A stretch of 64,000 nt of DNA from Planctomycetota bacterium (GTDB lineage: Bacteria; Planctomycetota; Planctomycetia; Planctomycetales; Planctomycetaceae). Position 1 is the first letter of the stretch. Each line of letters begins with the position of its first letter. Under the pieces are notes generated by a model. That model made no database searches and had not been told where the DNA came from. It worked only from the letters and a program-made list of their open reading frames with translations. The DNA is taken from the NCBI GenBank assembly GCA_003388505.1, contig QQVO01000019.1:1-64000 (forward strand), in the 5' to 3' direction. The translations under genes were made by a program, and so were the position numbers. This document shows, in pieces, positions 29,632-39,200 of this stretch.

Positions 29632-30573
29632 TCACGCGTCTGCCGTGATTTGCTCCGCAACCAGCGCTGCCAACGCTACCTCGGTCCCGGCCAGTCCCAG
29701 CGAGTAGAACAACGTGAGCTGGTCGTCCTTCCGGTCGAGGGCGACGGAACCTTCGATGATCGGCGAAAGTTCCTGCAGCCGATCGTGCTGCGGAGTTCCC
29801 GCCGTAATAAACTGATCGCCGTACTTCTCGACCTGAGCCAGTGTGTCCGTTATCAGAAACGCAGCCCGCTCGGCAACTGTCAAATCCAGTTCCTGGTTGT
29901 CCCTGAACTTCGGCCCGACGTTGTTGATGTGCACGCCGGGCTTCAGCCAATCCGCCTCGATCACGGGCGTCGGGCTCACAGTCGCGCAGATCAGGACGTC
30001 CGCCTGCTCGGCCGCTTCACGAGCGGAGCCCATCGCCCGGACCGGCTGCTGCAACTCTGCGCTCAATCGCTCTGCGAATTCACGACACCGCTCCGTATTG
30101 CGGCTGAACACTCGAATCTCATCGAAGCGCCGCACCGCAGCGGCCGCGAGCAACTGTGTTCTCCCCTGCGGCCCGGTGCCGATCAGGCCGAGCACCCTGG
30201 AATCCGGACGAGACAGATGCTTGATCGCCGCGCCGCCGATCGCGCCGGTCCGCATCGGTCCCAGTTGCGTTCCCGCGACGACTGCCTTGAGGGCTCCCGT
30301 GTTCCCATCGAAGACGGCCACCAACTCATCCCGTTCCGGCGACTTGAAGTGCTTCGCGTCGTAGGCGCGAAACCCGACCAGCGAGTCATCGCCCGGCCAC
30401 CCTCCGACGGTAAACACAAGCTTGCCGGCCTCACCCAGTTCCGTTTCAGATCGTGCCGGCGCACGCAGTCTCCCCGCCGCATGTCTCCGAAACGCCTCCT
30501 CCATGCAGGCCACCGCATCGGGCATGGTCAGGCGTCGCTCGAGGTCGCCGTCCGAAATCAACCGATAGCTCAT
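29632..30573 (-). CDS. Ornithine cyclodeaminase/mu-crystallin family protein
   Basis: Predicted 313 aa from ATG 30573 (GAGAGGATC upstream); the frame opens 66 bases earlier without conserved residues. Rossmann motif LGLIGTGPQGRTQLLAA, the substrate-side Lys in DAKHFKS, GAIGGAAIKHLSRPDS and INNVGPKF support the family, which includes ornithine cyclodeaminase, alanine dehydrogenase and imine reductases. The specific reaction is not certain. Proximity to proline catabolism genes (next upstream) fits an ornithine-to-proline role but is only context. Confidence 0.85.
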   Translation of the reverse strand: MSYRLISDGDLERRLTMPDAVACMEEAFRRHAAGRLRAPARSETELGEAGKLVFTVGGWPGDDSLVGFRAYDAKHFKSPERDELVAVFDGNTGALKAVVAGTQLGPMRTGAIGGAAIKHLSRPDSRVLGLIGTGPQGRTQLLAAAAVRRFDEIRVFSRNTERCREFAERLSAELQQPVRAMGSAREAAEQADVLICATVSPTPVIEADWLKPGVHINNVGPKFRDNQELDLTVAERAAFLITDTLAQVEKYGDQFITAGTPQHDRLQELSPIIEGSVALDRKDDQLTLFYSLGLAGTEVALAALVAEQITADA

Positions 30574-30779
30574 CTGCGATCCTCTCGTTCGATCACGCCT
30601 GCCGCAGCACGCCAAGGGTGGATTGACCTCATGCTTCACACAGGCGCTACGAACTGGCGATCCCTCAGTTCGGCTACGATCCCAGGACCGATCCCGGTTG
30701 CGACAACTGCCGGCTGGAATTCGAGATCGAATGGGCCGGCTGCAAGTGGGCGACGTTCTTTGTGCGAAGCGGCGAGTGG

Positions 30780-32417
30780 TCAGGCTTTCTCGTCGTCGGG
30801 TGGGGGGGCGAAGCCGCGGCGGAGGGTGTTTTCGCTGATGTTGATCGGGATCAGGAACTGCAGCAGGTAGTCGTGTCCGCCGGCCTTGGAACCGATGCCG
30901 GAGAACTTGTATCCGCCGAAGGGATGCCGCTGGACCAGAGCGCCGGTGATGTTGCGGTTGAGATAGAGGTTGCCGACTTCGAATTCTTCGCGGGCGCGCT
31001 GCAGATTGCGGGGGGAACGGCTGAACATGCCGCCGGTGAGGGCGAATTCGGTCCCGTTGGCCAGTTCAAGGGCCTGGTCGAGATCCTCCGCCTTGATGAC
31101 GGCGAGCACCGGTCCGAAAACCTCCTGCTGGGCGAGGCGCGAGTCGGGGTCGACGTCGGCGAACACGTGGGGACCGATGAAGAAGCCCTCCTCGGCGAGT
31201 TCGCTCACGTCGGTCGCGACGACGGTCGTGCATTCATCCTTGCCGATTGCGATGAAGTCGCGGATGCGGTCGAACGCTTCCTGATCGATGACCGGGCCGA
31301 CCGTGGTGGCGGGATGTTCGGCCGGGCCCACTTTGAGGCTCTCGGTGGCGGCTTTGACGCGGGTGAGGAACGCGTCGTAACAGGCCTCGAGGACGATGGC
31401 CCGTGAGCAGGCGGAGCACTTCTGACCGCTGTAACCGAAGGCGCTGCCGACCACGGCTTGGACGGCTTCGTCGAGGTCGGCGTCCTCGTCGATGATGATG
31501 GCGTTCTTGCCCCCCATCTCGGCGATGACCCGTTTCACGCCGCGCTGCCGCGGATCGGTTTCGGCGGCCTGTTTGTTGATGGCGAGGCCGACGGCGCGGG
31601 AGCCGGTGAAGGCGATCATGTTGACGTCGGGACTCTCGACGAGCACCGGACCGATCTCTTCTCCGACGCCCGGCAGGTAGTTGAGGACACCCGGCGGAAT
31701 GCCGGCGTCGCGGGCGATCTCCATCAGTTTGGCCGCGATGACGGACGACTGTTCGGCCGGTTTCATGATGACGGTATTGCCCGAAACGAGAGCCGCCACG
31801 GTCATCCCGGTGAGGATCGCGAGCGGGAAATTCCAGGGCGCGATGACCACACAGACGCCGCGGGACCGGTAGGAGTAGCTGTTCTCCTCTCCGGGATAGT
31901 CGCACTGCACGGGAACGCCGAGTTCGCGCATCTGCTGGGCGTAGTACATGCAGAAGTCGATCGCTTCGGCGATATCGCCGTCCGCTTCCGCCCAGGGTTT
32001 GCCGCACTCGTAGACTTCCCAGGCGGCGAGTTCAAAGCGGCGGTTGCGGATCTCGGCCGCCATCACTTCGAGGTGCTCGGCGCGAATGGCCGCCTCGACG
32101 TATCGCCACGATTCCCAGGCGCGGTTTGCGGCGGCGATGGCTTCCTCAGCATGATCGCTCGTTGCGGAGGCGACGACGCCCACGGTCTGCGATTTGCGTG
32201 ACGGATTGATCGACGCGAGCGTCTTTCGCGTGTTGATCGACTTGCCGCCGATGACGAGGGGGAACTCTCCGCCCAGTTGCGCGGCGATGTCGTCGAGCGC
32301 CGTCTGGAACGCTTCCCGGTTCTCTTTGCGGGAGAAGTCGGTGTGCGGTTCGTTCCGGAAGGGTTCCGCCTTCCGTACGGCGGGGGTCGGTTGTTTCGAG
32401 TCGCTCATGGAGTCCAT
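30780..32417 (-). CDS. pruA: 1-pyrroline-5-carboxylate dehydrogenase
   Basis: A 545-aa ALDH-superfamily enzyme of the long (P5CDH) type: N-terminal segment RNEPHTDFSRKENREAF, VIAPWNFPLAILTG, EMGGKNAIIIDEDADLD with the general-base Glu, and nucleophile Cys in GYSGQKCSACSRAI, then EVFGPVLAV and GGYKFSGIGSKAGG. It oxidises glutamate semialdehyde/P5C to glutamate with NAD. It lies 42 bases downstream of proline dehydrogenase on the same strand, so the two steps of proline breakdown are separate enzymes in one operon, not a PutA fusion. ATG at 32408 is an alternative start. Confidence 0.94.
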   Translation of the reverse strand: MDSMSDSKQPTPAVRKAEPFRNEPHTDFSRKENREAFQTALDDIAAQLGGEFPLVIGGKSINTRKTLASINPSRKSQTVGVVASATSDHAEEAIAAANRAWESWRYVEAAIRAEHLEVMAAEIRNRRFELAAWEVYECGKPWAEADGDIAEAIDFCMYYAQQMRELGVPVQCDYPGEENSYSYRSRGVCVVIAPWNFPLAILTGMTVAALVSGNTVIMKPAEQSSVIAAKLMEIARDAGIPPGVLNYLPGVGEEIGPVLVESPDVNMIAFTGSRAVGLAINKQAAETDPRQRGVKRVIAEMGGKNAIIIDEDADLDEAVQAVVGSAFGYSGQKCSACSRAIVLEACYDAFLTRVKAATESLKVGPAEHPATTVGPVIDQEAFDRIRDFIAIGKDECTTVVATDVSELAEEGFFIGPHVFADVDPDSRLAQQEVFGPVLAVIKAEDLDQALELANGTEFALTGGMFSRSPRNLQRAREEFEVGNLYLNRNITGALVQRHPFGGYKFSGIGSKAGGHDYLLQFLIPINISENTLRRGFAPPPDDEKA

Positions 32418-32459
32418 TCGTGGTGGGTCGTGCCGTCGCGGGAGGCCCGGGAAGCGGGA

Positions 32460-33845
32460 TCAAGACGCTTTGGAAAGAGCGGCGTCGGCGGGGCGGCGGA
32501 GCAGCTCTTCAATCGAGACGCTCGTGTCGTAGGCGTGCCGGAGGAAGGAGTCGTTCGACGTATTTTCCAGCAGCCGCCGCACGAGGTAGGCCATGCCGGG
32601 AATTAACTCGCCGAACGGTGTATAGACGCGAACGCGGTGACCGCGCTCGGCGAAGAGTTGCGCCTGTTCTTCGGCCATGCCGTAGAGCATCTGGATTTCC
32701 CATCCGCTTTGCGGGATGTCGAGTTCTTCAGCCCAGGCCATTGCGTGGGCCAGGCTGCGGAGATTGTGTGAGGCAATGGCGGGCCTGAGCGTGTTGTGGT
32801 GCTGCATCAGGAACTGTGTTTGACGCTCGAAGTTGTCGTCGGACCGCCACTTTTCAGTGTAGACGGGGCAGGGCCAGCCGCGATACTCCGAGACGACCGT
32901 TTCGTAATCCCAGTAAGCCCCTTTCACGAGGCGGACCCAGATCGGCGTGCCGCGGTCTTCGGTCCACGCCAGCAGGTCTTTCAGGTCGTCCTCCGCTTCG
33001 GGCAGATAGGCCTGGATGACGATGCCGCAGTCGGACCAGTCGCGGAATTCGTCTTCGAGGAACACCTGCTTGAAGATTTCGAGCGTGAGATCCTTGTAGG
33101 CGTAGTGCTCCATGTCGACGTTGACGAACGCGTCGTGTTCGCGGGCTGCGCGGAGAATCGGCCTGAGCCGCGCTTTGACGCCTTCGGCGGATCCTTCCGG
33201 ATCGATCGGCTTGAACTGGCTGTAGAGCGCCGAGAGTTTGAGTGAGACGTTGCAGCGGGGGATCCAGCCGTGTTCGTCGCGGTCGATCTGCGGGTCTTCG
33301 GGCCATCCGTTGACGTGCGGGGCGAGCCCGGTGATGAGATCGAGGTAGGCCTGCTGGTAGGCATCGGCTTCGGGTTCGCTGACGACGGCTTCGCCGAGCA
33401 GGTCGAGCGTGAAGGCGAGCCCCTGGCGGCGCAGCCGGGCGACCGATTTCAGAACCTCTTCCACCTTGGTGCCGGCGATGAATCGCTCGGCCATCATCCG
33501 CGAGGATTTGCGGGCGCTATAGGCGAGCGCTTTGCCGAAGATCGTGTTCGCCTGGGGAGACTCGACGGCGAGCCGCGCGGCCCAGGGGAGGTGCGTGCGG
33601 ACTTCCTCGAAATACTCCTGCAAATGCTGCGTGACCGCCTCGTGGGTGGAGAGCATGGGCAGCACGTCGACGAAGCGGAACATCTGCACCTTGACCGACT
33701 CGTCGGCCATGGCCCATTCCATCAACTGATCGAGCAGCCACCGTTTTTCGAACATCGACGGCCTGCGCTGGGCGAGGCCCTGCCAGAGATCGCGACCGAT
33801 GCGCTGGGTGGCTTGTTCGACTCGGTCGACTAATGCGTTTGCCAC
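32460..33845 (-). CDS. putA: Proline dehydrogenase (PRODH domain)
   Basis: A 461-aa FAD enzyme oxidising proline to P5C. PRODH TIM-barrel motifs: VSLKLSALYSQ, NVDMEHYAYKDLT, IVIQAYLPEA, VRLVKGAYWDYE, ASHNLRS, EIQMLYGM and YLVRRLLENTSNDSFL. An N-terminal helical region (1-110) precedes the barrel, as in the stand-alone PRODH partners of P5CDH. GTG start at 33845. First gene of the putA-pruA operon. Confidence 0.94.
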   Translation of the reverse strand: MANALVDRVEQATQRIGRDLWQGLAQRRPSMFEKRWLLDQLMEWAMADESVKVQMFRFVDVLPMLSTHEAVTQHLQEYFEEVRTHLPWAARLAVESPQANTIFGKALAYSARKSSRMMAERFIAGTKVEEVLKSVARLRRQGLAFTLDLLGEAVVSEPEADAYQQAYLDLITGLAPHVNGWPEDPQIDRDEHGWIPRCNVSLKLSALYSQFKPIDPEGSAEGVKARLRPILRAAREHDAFVNVDMEHYAYKDLTLEIFKQVFLEDEFRDWSDCGIVIQAYLPEAEDDLKDLLAWTEDRGTPIWVRLVKGAYWDYETVVSEYRGWPCPVYTEKWRSDDNFERQTQFLMQHHNTLRPAIASHNLRSLAHAMAWAEELDIPQSGWEIQMLYGMAEEQAQLFAERGHRVRVYTPFGELIPGMAYLVRRLLENTSNDSFLRHAYDTSVSIEELLRRPADAALSKAS

Positions 33846-33872
33846 GTGAAATTTCTCAGGCGAATGGCAGAC

Positions 33873-34295
33873 TTAGCCGGCCGTGGGAAAACTGGATTTG
33901 ATTTTCCGCGCCGCGGCAAGCATGTCCTCAAGTTCATTGAGCCGCAGTTTGAGTTCCACGCGTTCGAGTTCTGAACCCAGTTCGCCGTGCTCAATCATCT
34001 GAGAAACCTGTCGGTCCAACTGGTTGATTGCAGGTGTCAATTTCTTCACGCGACTCTGAATTCGAGCGAGCCGCTCTCGAATACTTCGTCGGCGTTCATC
34101 TTGGAGCCTCTTCGAGGCACTTGAACCTCGCTCTGACTCTCCGTTTTCGAGTTCGGCCAGGTAATACAGATCGTGTAGTTCGTCGGCATTGCGCACGCTC
34201 TCTTCCAGCTTTGCGGTGTATTCCCTCAGCAGAGGCGTCGCGTGTTCGACGAAACCGTTCCCGACGCTCTTCTTCGTTGATGTGCGCGTCGTCAT
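33873..34295 (-). CDS. Coiled-coil protein, partner of the GTPase
   Basis: A 140-aa protein starting at ATG 34295, which overlaps the stop of the GTPase gene (ATGA) and follows AGGGAA. It is almost entirely helical with heptad-like charged sequence (YTAKLEESVRNADELHDLYY; IRERLARIQSRVKKLTPAI; ELERVELKLRLNELEDML). No signal or membrane segment. The 4-base overlap implies translational coupling and a joint function. The upstream in-frame extension is rejected because it lies inside the GTPase gene. Confidence 0.7.
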   Translation of the reverse strand: MTTRTSTKKSVGNGFVEHATPLLREYTAKLEESVRNADELHDLYYLAELENGESERGSSASKRLQDERRRSIRERLARIQSRVKKLTPAINQLDRQVSQMIEHGELGSELERVELKLRLNELEDMLAAARKIKSSFPTAG

Positions 34296-35185
34296 TTTCC
34301 CTGTTCCCATTGCCGCAGCGCGTCGATCGTGACAGCGAGTTGCCACAACGACCGAAGTTGGTACTCCTGATCATAACCGGCGACGTTGTTCTTCAAAAGT
34401 TCGCCTCGTCCGGTCATCAATCGGCGAATGATGAGCGACGCGAACACCATCTCATGCCGAAAGCTCTTTGCTCCCCGGTGGTTTCTCACTTCATCAATGA
34501 TCGCAGAGTAGGGTCCTGATTGGTAGTGGTCTTCGACGGCGGAACGAACATTCCACCAGAGGTCCTGTTTCGTGACGACTGAGAGCATCCAGACCGGTCG
34601 AGAGCAAAGTTTGAGGTGCGTTGCCAAATCGCTGAGCACGCGCAATTCGTCGTCGCGGCACTTCTGGAGAAAGGCTCTCAAGAACGCGGGTTTCTTCCTG
34701 CCATGTTCTGCGTAGAGCGCCGAATCCTTGTAGCTGACATCACCCAGTGCGTGATGACCAAAGGCGGAGAAGAGGATGGCCCCACGGAATCGACCGTCCT
34801 GCACATCCCGCAAGAGTTCAGGCCAACTATCTGCTCGACGGTGTTGTTGCCCCGGTAAGACTACGAACTCGGTTTCGCCGCCGTCGCCCGGTGGCTCCAA
34901 AGTGTAAGACTCGACGTCCATGCTCTCGTCATACTGAACGGGCATGTCGGCGAGGGGATGGACGGCGTCGGTCATCAGTTTGGCAAAGGTCGATTTTCCG
35001 ACGCCTCCGGGTCCGAGAATCAGGATGCCGGGTTCCTGGGCTTCCTCCTCGGATTCCCCGCTTGCGCGCGTACCGCGCATCCAGGAGGCAAGATCGGCCC
35101 AGACAGCGCGAATCCGCGTGTAGTTGTCCCACAGCCATTTGCCGCCGTCCTCTGCATCGCTCCACTCAATGGAGGGGTCTGGCAT
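34292..35185 (-). CDS. P-loop GTPase-like protein
   Basis: Predicted 297 aa from ATG 35185 (an in-frame TTG at 35236 would add 17 residues; neither has a strong ribosome site). Walker A GPGGVGKST at 58-66; a G3-like LPGQ at 110-113 with no Asp ahead of it; G4-like TKQD at 205-208. The spacing fits a Ras/Arf-like GTPase, with an acidic segment before the P-loop and an extra C-terminal helical part. Composition is less GC-rich than the flanking genes. Together with the coiled-coil gene it forms an isolated two-gene operon. Function unknown; small GTPase/coiled-coil pairs occur in bacterial conflict and polarity systems. Confidence 0.72.
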   Translation of the reverse strand: MPDPSIEWSDAEDGGKWLWDNYTRIRAVWADLASWMRGTRASGESEEEAQEPGILILGPGGVGKSTFAKLMTDAVHPLADMPVQYDESMDVESYTLEPPGDGGETEFVVLPGQQHRRADSWPELLRDVQDGRFRGAILFSAFGHHALGDVSYKDSALYAEHGRKKPAFLRAFLQKCRDDELRVLSDLATHLKLCSRPVWMLSVVTKQDLWWNVRSAVEDHYQSGPYSAIIDEVRNHRGAKSFRHEMVFASLIIRRLMTGRGELLKNNVAGYDQEYQLRSLWQLAVTIDALRQWEQGK

Positions 35186-35280
35186 CTCAAGACCCGCCTG
35201 CTGCGCTGTTACGGAATCGACCTCAAGACGCCGCAATTTTGCAGGCGCCCGATGGACTGGTCAACAGAAGCATATATGAC

Positions 35281-35330
35281 GCAAAAAACGAACAGGGACC
35301 GGGGACGCCTTGCGGCGATCCGGTCCCTGT
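35281..35330 (-). terminator. Intrinsic terminator of the Cys-repeat protein gene
   Basis: An 11-bp stem ACAGGGACCGG/CCGGTCCCTGT with TTCGTTTTTT following on the minus strand, 14 bases after that gene's stop. Confidence 0.85.
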
Positions 35331-35344
35331 CGTCGGGGTGGGGA

Positions 35345-35863
35345 TCAGTACAGGGTGCCTACCTCATTCGGTGCGCCCGCCGAGCCGGGATAGCCGGGGT
35401 AAGTCGGCTGCGGCGCCGGCCGGTAGGTCGGCGGTCTGTAGACCGGAGGCGTGTAGGCCGGCTGCGGGGTCCGCGATCGGAACATGTTTCCGAACAGGTT
35501 GAACGGAAAGATGCCGTTCGAGTTTGTGGCCGGTCGCGCCGGGTAACGATAGGTCGAATGAGTATTCGGCGCATAGCGGGGATCGTACTGGGAGTTGTAG
35601 CGCGGCGCCGGGACGCTGTAACAGCCGTCGGGGCCGCAGATTGTCTGCGAAGCGGGTGCATAGGGGTTGGTGTTGCAGACGCCCCCCGGACAGTGGCAGT
35701 TGCCACCTGGACAGTTGCAATTTCCGCCCGGGCAGTTGTAGTTGCCGTTGGGCTGATAGTACCCGTTGTAGCCATTGTACGGCGTGCCGTAGAGCGGCTG
35801 CTGAGCGGATGCAACGTTACAGGCCGCGAGACTGCACACAAGAAGTGCTGCGGAGCGAAACAT
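35345..35863 (-). CDS. Secreted Pro/Tyr/Asn-rich protein with CPGGNC repeats
   Basis: A 172-aa protein with a signal peptide (ALLVCSLAACNVASAQQ). The mature part has three tandem six-residue units CPGGNC/CPGGNC/CPGGVC at about 44-62, then Cys-containing TICGPDGCYS, and a Pro/Tyr-rich C-terminus (YTPPVYRPPTYRPAPQ). Low-complexity, no enzyme motif; a surface or cell-wall matrix protein is the likely role, the Cys pairs suggesting disulfide cross-linking. Confidence 0.7.
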   Translation of the reverse strand: MFRSAALLVCSLAACNVASAQQPLYGTPYNGYNGYYQPNGNYNCPGGNCNCPGGNCHCPGGVCNTNPYAPASQTICGPDGCYSVPAPRYNSQYDPRYAPNTHSTYRYPARPATNSNGIFPFNLFGNMFRSRTPQPAYTPPVYRPPTYRPAPQPTYPGYPGSAGAPNEVGTLY

Positions 35864-36234
35864 GACAGGGCCTCCCTCAAGAGGTGTGATGTGTGATGCT
35901 CAAGCGGCGGTTTGCGTCGTCTGAGCGATGACGGACAGCCCACCGATGTGTGGCTGAATCGCGTCACTGACGCTTCCCCTCAAAAGCGAAGGCCGTGCCA
36001 AACGCTCGATGCGGCGTGCGGCAACCTGATCGGGACGTCACAGTTTGCCCAGCCCGGACAGGTCGCCAGGTCGACTGTGGCGCAAGTGATGAAGCGCGCC
36101 CTCAGGTTGAGAACGAAAACTCAGGCGATGGAGTGGGTGCTGTGTAAAAATTTCAGAGGGGGTGTGTCAGTTCGCCAATTGCGCGTGCCCGAACAGAAGT
36201 TTGAGTACGAGGTGGGCGCACGATTCGGAGAGTT
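35864..36234. other. Non-coding gap
   Basis: About 370 bases between the start of the Cys-repeat gene and the stop of the next minus-strand gene. Presumably holds the promoter of the Cys-repeat gene; nothing specific was recognised. Confidence 0.5.
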
Positions 36235-39200
36235 TCAGTCACCCGGCTTCGTCGAGCTGCGCAGCAATTCGGCGAGGAGTTCGTGGAGATCTTCGGGGGG
36301 GATCACTTCGCCGAGGTTGGACGGCATCAGCGAGAGGGGAGAATCGGACTGCTCCTCGATCTCGGACTTCGCGAGACGGACTTCTTCGCCCTTGTTGTTG
36401 ACGATCACAACGATCTCTCCTTCTTCACGCAGCTTGAGTCCCGTGATGACCCGACCCTCAGTGGTGACGACGGCCGTGGTGCGGAAGGCGGCGTCGACAT
36501 TTCGATTGGGATCGAGCAGGTCTTCCAGCAGGCGGTTGGGACCGCGCACGCCGATGCCGTCCAGTTGCGGGCCGACTTTCTTGCCTTCGCCCGCAAACTG
36601 GTGACAGGCGGCACAATGTTTCTTGAAGACCGCGCGGCCCTGTTCGGGCGACGTGCCTTCCGTTGAGAACTCGGCCAGCCGCTCTGCGATCAACCGGTCG
36701 ATTTCTTCACTCGCCGACGGCACGCCGGCCGTGAGCGACTCGATCCGTGCGGCTGACTCCGAACCGAGAATCGTGGTGACTCGCTCGGCGATCAGAGGGT
36801 CGGTCAGGACTCGGGGTGAGACGCGACCGGCTTCCACAAACTGCAGCAGCGTCTCCGCACCGCGGTGATCGGCGGCCAGCGCGATGGCAAGTTGTCGTTG
36901 AGAAGCGGCGGTGGCAGTCTGCAGCACTTTGCTGAGTTCGTTCCGGATGATTTCGCCGTCCGGTGAGACGACCTGCGAGAGGATCCGTTCGGCGGTTTCG
37001 CCGGGGTGCCGCGCCGAGGCCGTTCCGAGCAGCGTCGACAGGCGTGCGTCGGGATTCAACGCCAGTAACGCGTTCGCACAGCGCAGCCGATCGGTGAGCC
37101 GCGCTTCGTTGTCGAGTACGATGCGGCTGAGGACGGGAGAGGCGGATGCGAGGCGGAGCCTGATGATCAGGTCGGCCGCGGCGTCGACCGGCGAGTAGGC
37201 CTGCGGATTCAGACCGTCGACCGAGAACCGCCCGACCGCCAGCCAGGCGAATGCGTCGTCGTCGTCGCCGTCGATGATCTCGATGCGGCCCGTCTTGCCC
37301 GAGTGTGCCGAGAGATCCCACTCGACGAGTTGCGCCGTGTCGTTTCGCGGTGGCAGGGCGGACAGGAGGAGTTCGCCGCTTTCTGATTCGACGAGTTGAA
37401 TCCGGTTGTTCGGCTGCGGGGGCTTGTCCGGAACCCCGTTGTGGCCGGCAATGAAAAAGCTGAAACGCGGCGGGAGGACGAAGGAACCGGAACGCAGCAG
37501 GCCGGTCTGCTGTTCTCCAGCGGGCAGGCTGCTGAAGAAGAGCGATCGTGCATCGCCGTCGGCAGAGGGACGGCGCTGGATCGAGAAAATGTGCGCGGCG
37601 ATCGTGCGGCCGGGCAGGGGGGCGTCGATCCATCCGATGCGGCCCTCGTCGGACTGTTCGAGCTGTTCGATCGCGAACTCCCCGGCCCAGGGAGCGACCC
37701 TGTCGCTGGAACGACCGCCGCGCGACTGGAATCCGTCGATCAATGCCAGCAGGTCGGCGTAGACGTCCGCAGCAGGCCGGTCGGCGCTGGATCGCAGCCG
37801 GTTGATGAATTCGTCCAGCAGCGCGCTGTTGCCGTATCTCGCCACATGGCTGATCAACTCTGGCCGCTGGCCGACCGGGGCGGCCGTCGATTCCAGATAC
37901 CGGGCGATCAGCGAAGCCGCGCCGGGCGTCGGTGCGCCGAGCGCCACGTGAGCGAGCAACTCGGCGTAATCTTCAAACGCAGCGGCGAAACTTTCGCTGG
38001 CGACGATCTCCGCATCGGCGATGTGATTTCGCAGCGCGATGCGCAGCGTATGCCGCAGATGGGAGTCGTCTTTCGGCACAGAGTGGAACGCTTCGACCAG
38101 CGGTGCGACGGTTTGGGTGGAAGGGTGTCGCGCGATCGCAGCCGCCGCCGCCCGGCGGACCATCGGCTCCGGATCGACCAGCAATCGCAATGCGCGCATG
38201 CGGTCTTCGTCTTGCCAGGCGTCCGTTTCCGACAGGATGCGGGCCAGGTGCGTTCGCACCAGGTCGGAGGGGTCACCGGCCAGCAGTTCCAGGGTGAACG
38301 GGTCGAGTTCCTTCAACCGGAAGAGCAGCCAGGACGCGTGGGCGCGTTGCTCGGGAGAGTCGCTCGTAACGACGACGTCGCGGAGAGGTTTCCCTGCGGC
38401 TCGCCCGAATCGGTCGTGGAGCAGGTTGGTTGCCAGAGTTCTGACGGTGATGTTCGGGTCTGCCAGTTTCTCGACGAGTGCGGTCATGTCGAGCTGCGTC
38501 AGGTCGGGCGGACCGGCGACCTCGCCTGTCGAACCGCTCTCCTCCATTCCCGTGTAAACGACGCGCCAAATGCGGCCTTTTTCCCGGTCGCGCCGGGGAT
38601 GGTCGAGGGGCGCCTCGTAGTGACCGATGACGGCGTTGTAGAAGTCGGCGATGTACAGCGCCCCATCAGGGCCGAGCTGCACGTCGACCGGGCGAAACCA
38701 GCCGTCGTCGCAGGTGATGAAATCGGGTTGCTCCACGGCCCAGGGGGATGAGCCGCGCCACTCGATCCGGTCTCGCTGCACCGCTCCGGTCACGGGATTA
38801 CAGAGGAAGATGCCCCCTCGGTACTCAAGGGGAAACTGCTCGGCGGCGTACCACTGCGCGCCGCAGATGCCGGTCGATCCGTGATCGTGTGCGATCATGT
38901 CGGGCGCGAAGCCGAGTCCGTCGTGCGGCTTGCCGAAGCTGGAGTAGTAGCCCTCGCGAATGAGACAGGTCAGCGGCCGGGAGTGGCAGTCGGCGGAGTA
39001 TTTGTTTCCCCAGGGGTCGAAGGTGAGGCCGAACGGGTTGACCTGTCCCCAGGTGATCTGTTCGACGCGCGACCCGTCTTCCCGGAAACGGAACGTGTTG
39101 CCGCTGTTCATCGTAATGGAATGTCCGTCGGCGCCGGTGATGGTCGAGGTGTTGCGAAACCCGTGGCAGGCGTAGATCCAGCCGTCGATCCAGCGAGTGA

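Noticed and set aside
35680-35740. Possible CRISPR-like short tandem repeats
   Set aside because: Repeats are 18-base in-frame units encoding CPGGNC inside a secreted protein, without spacers.
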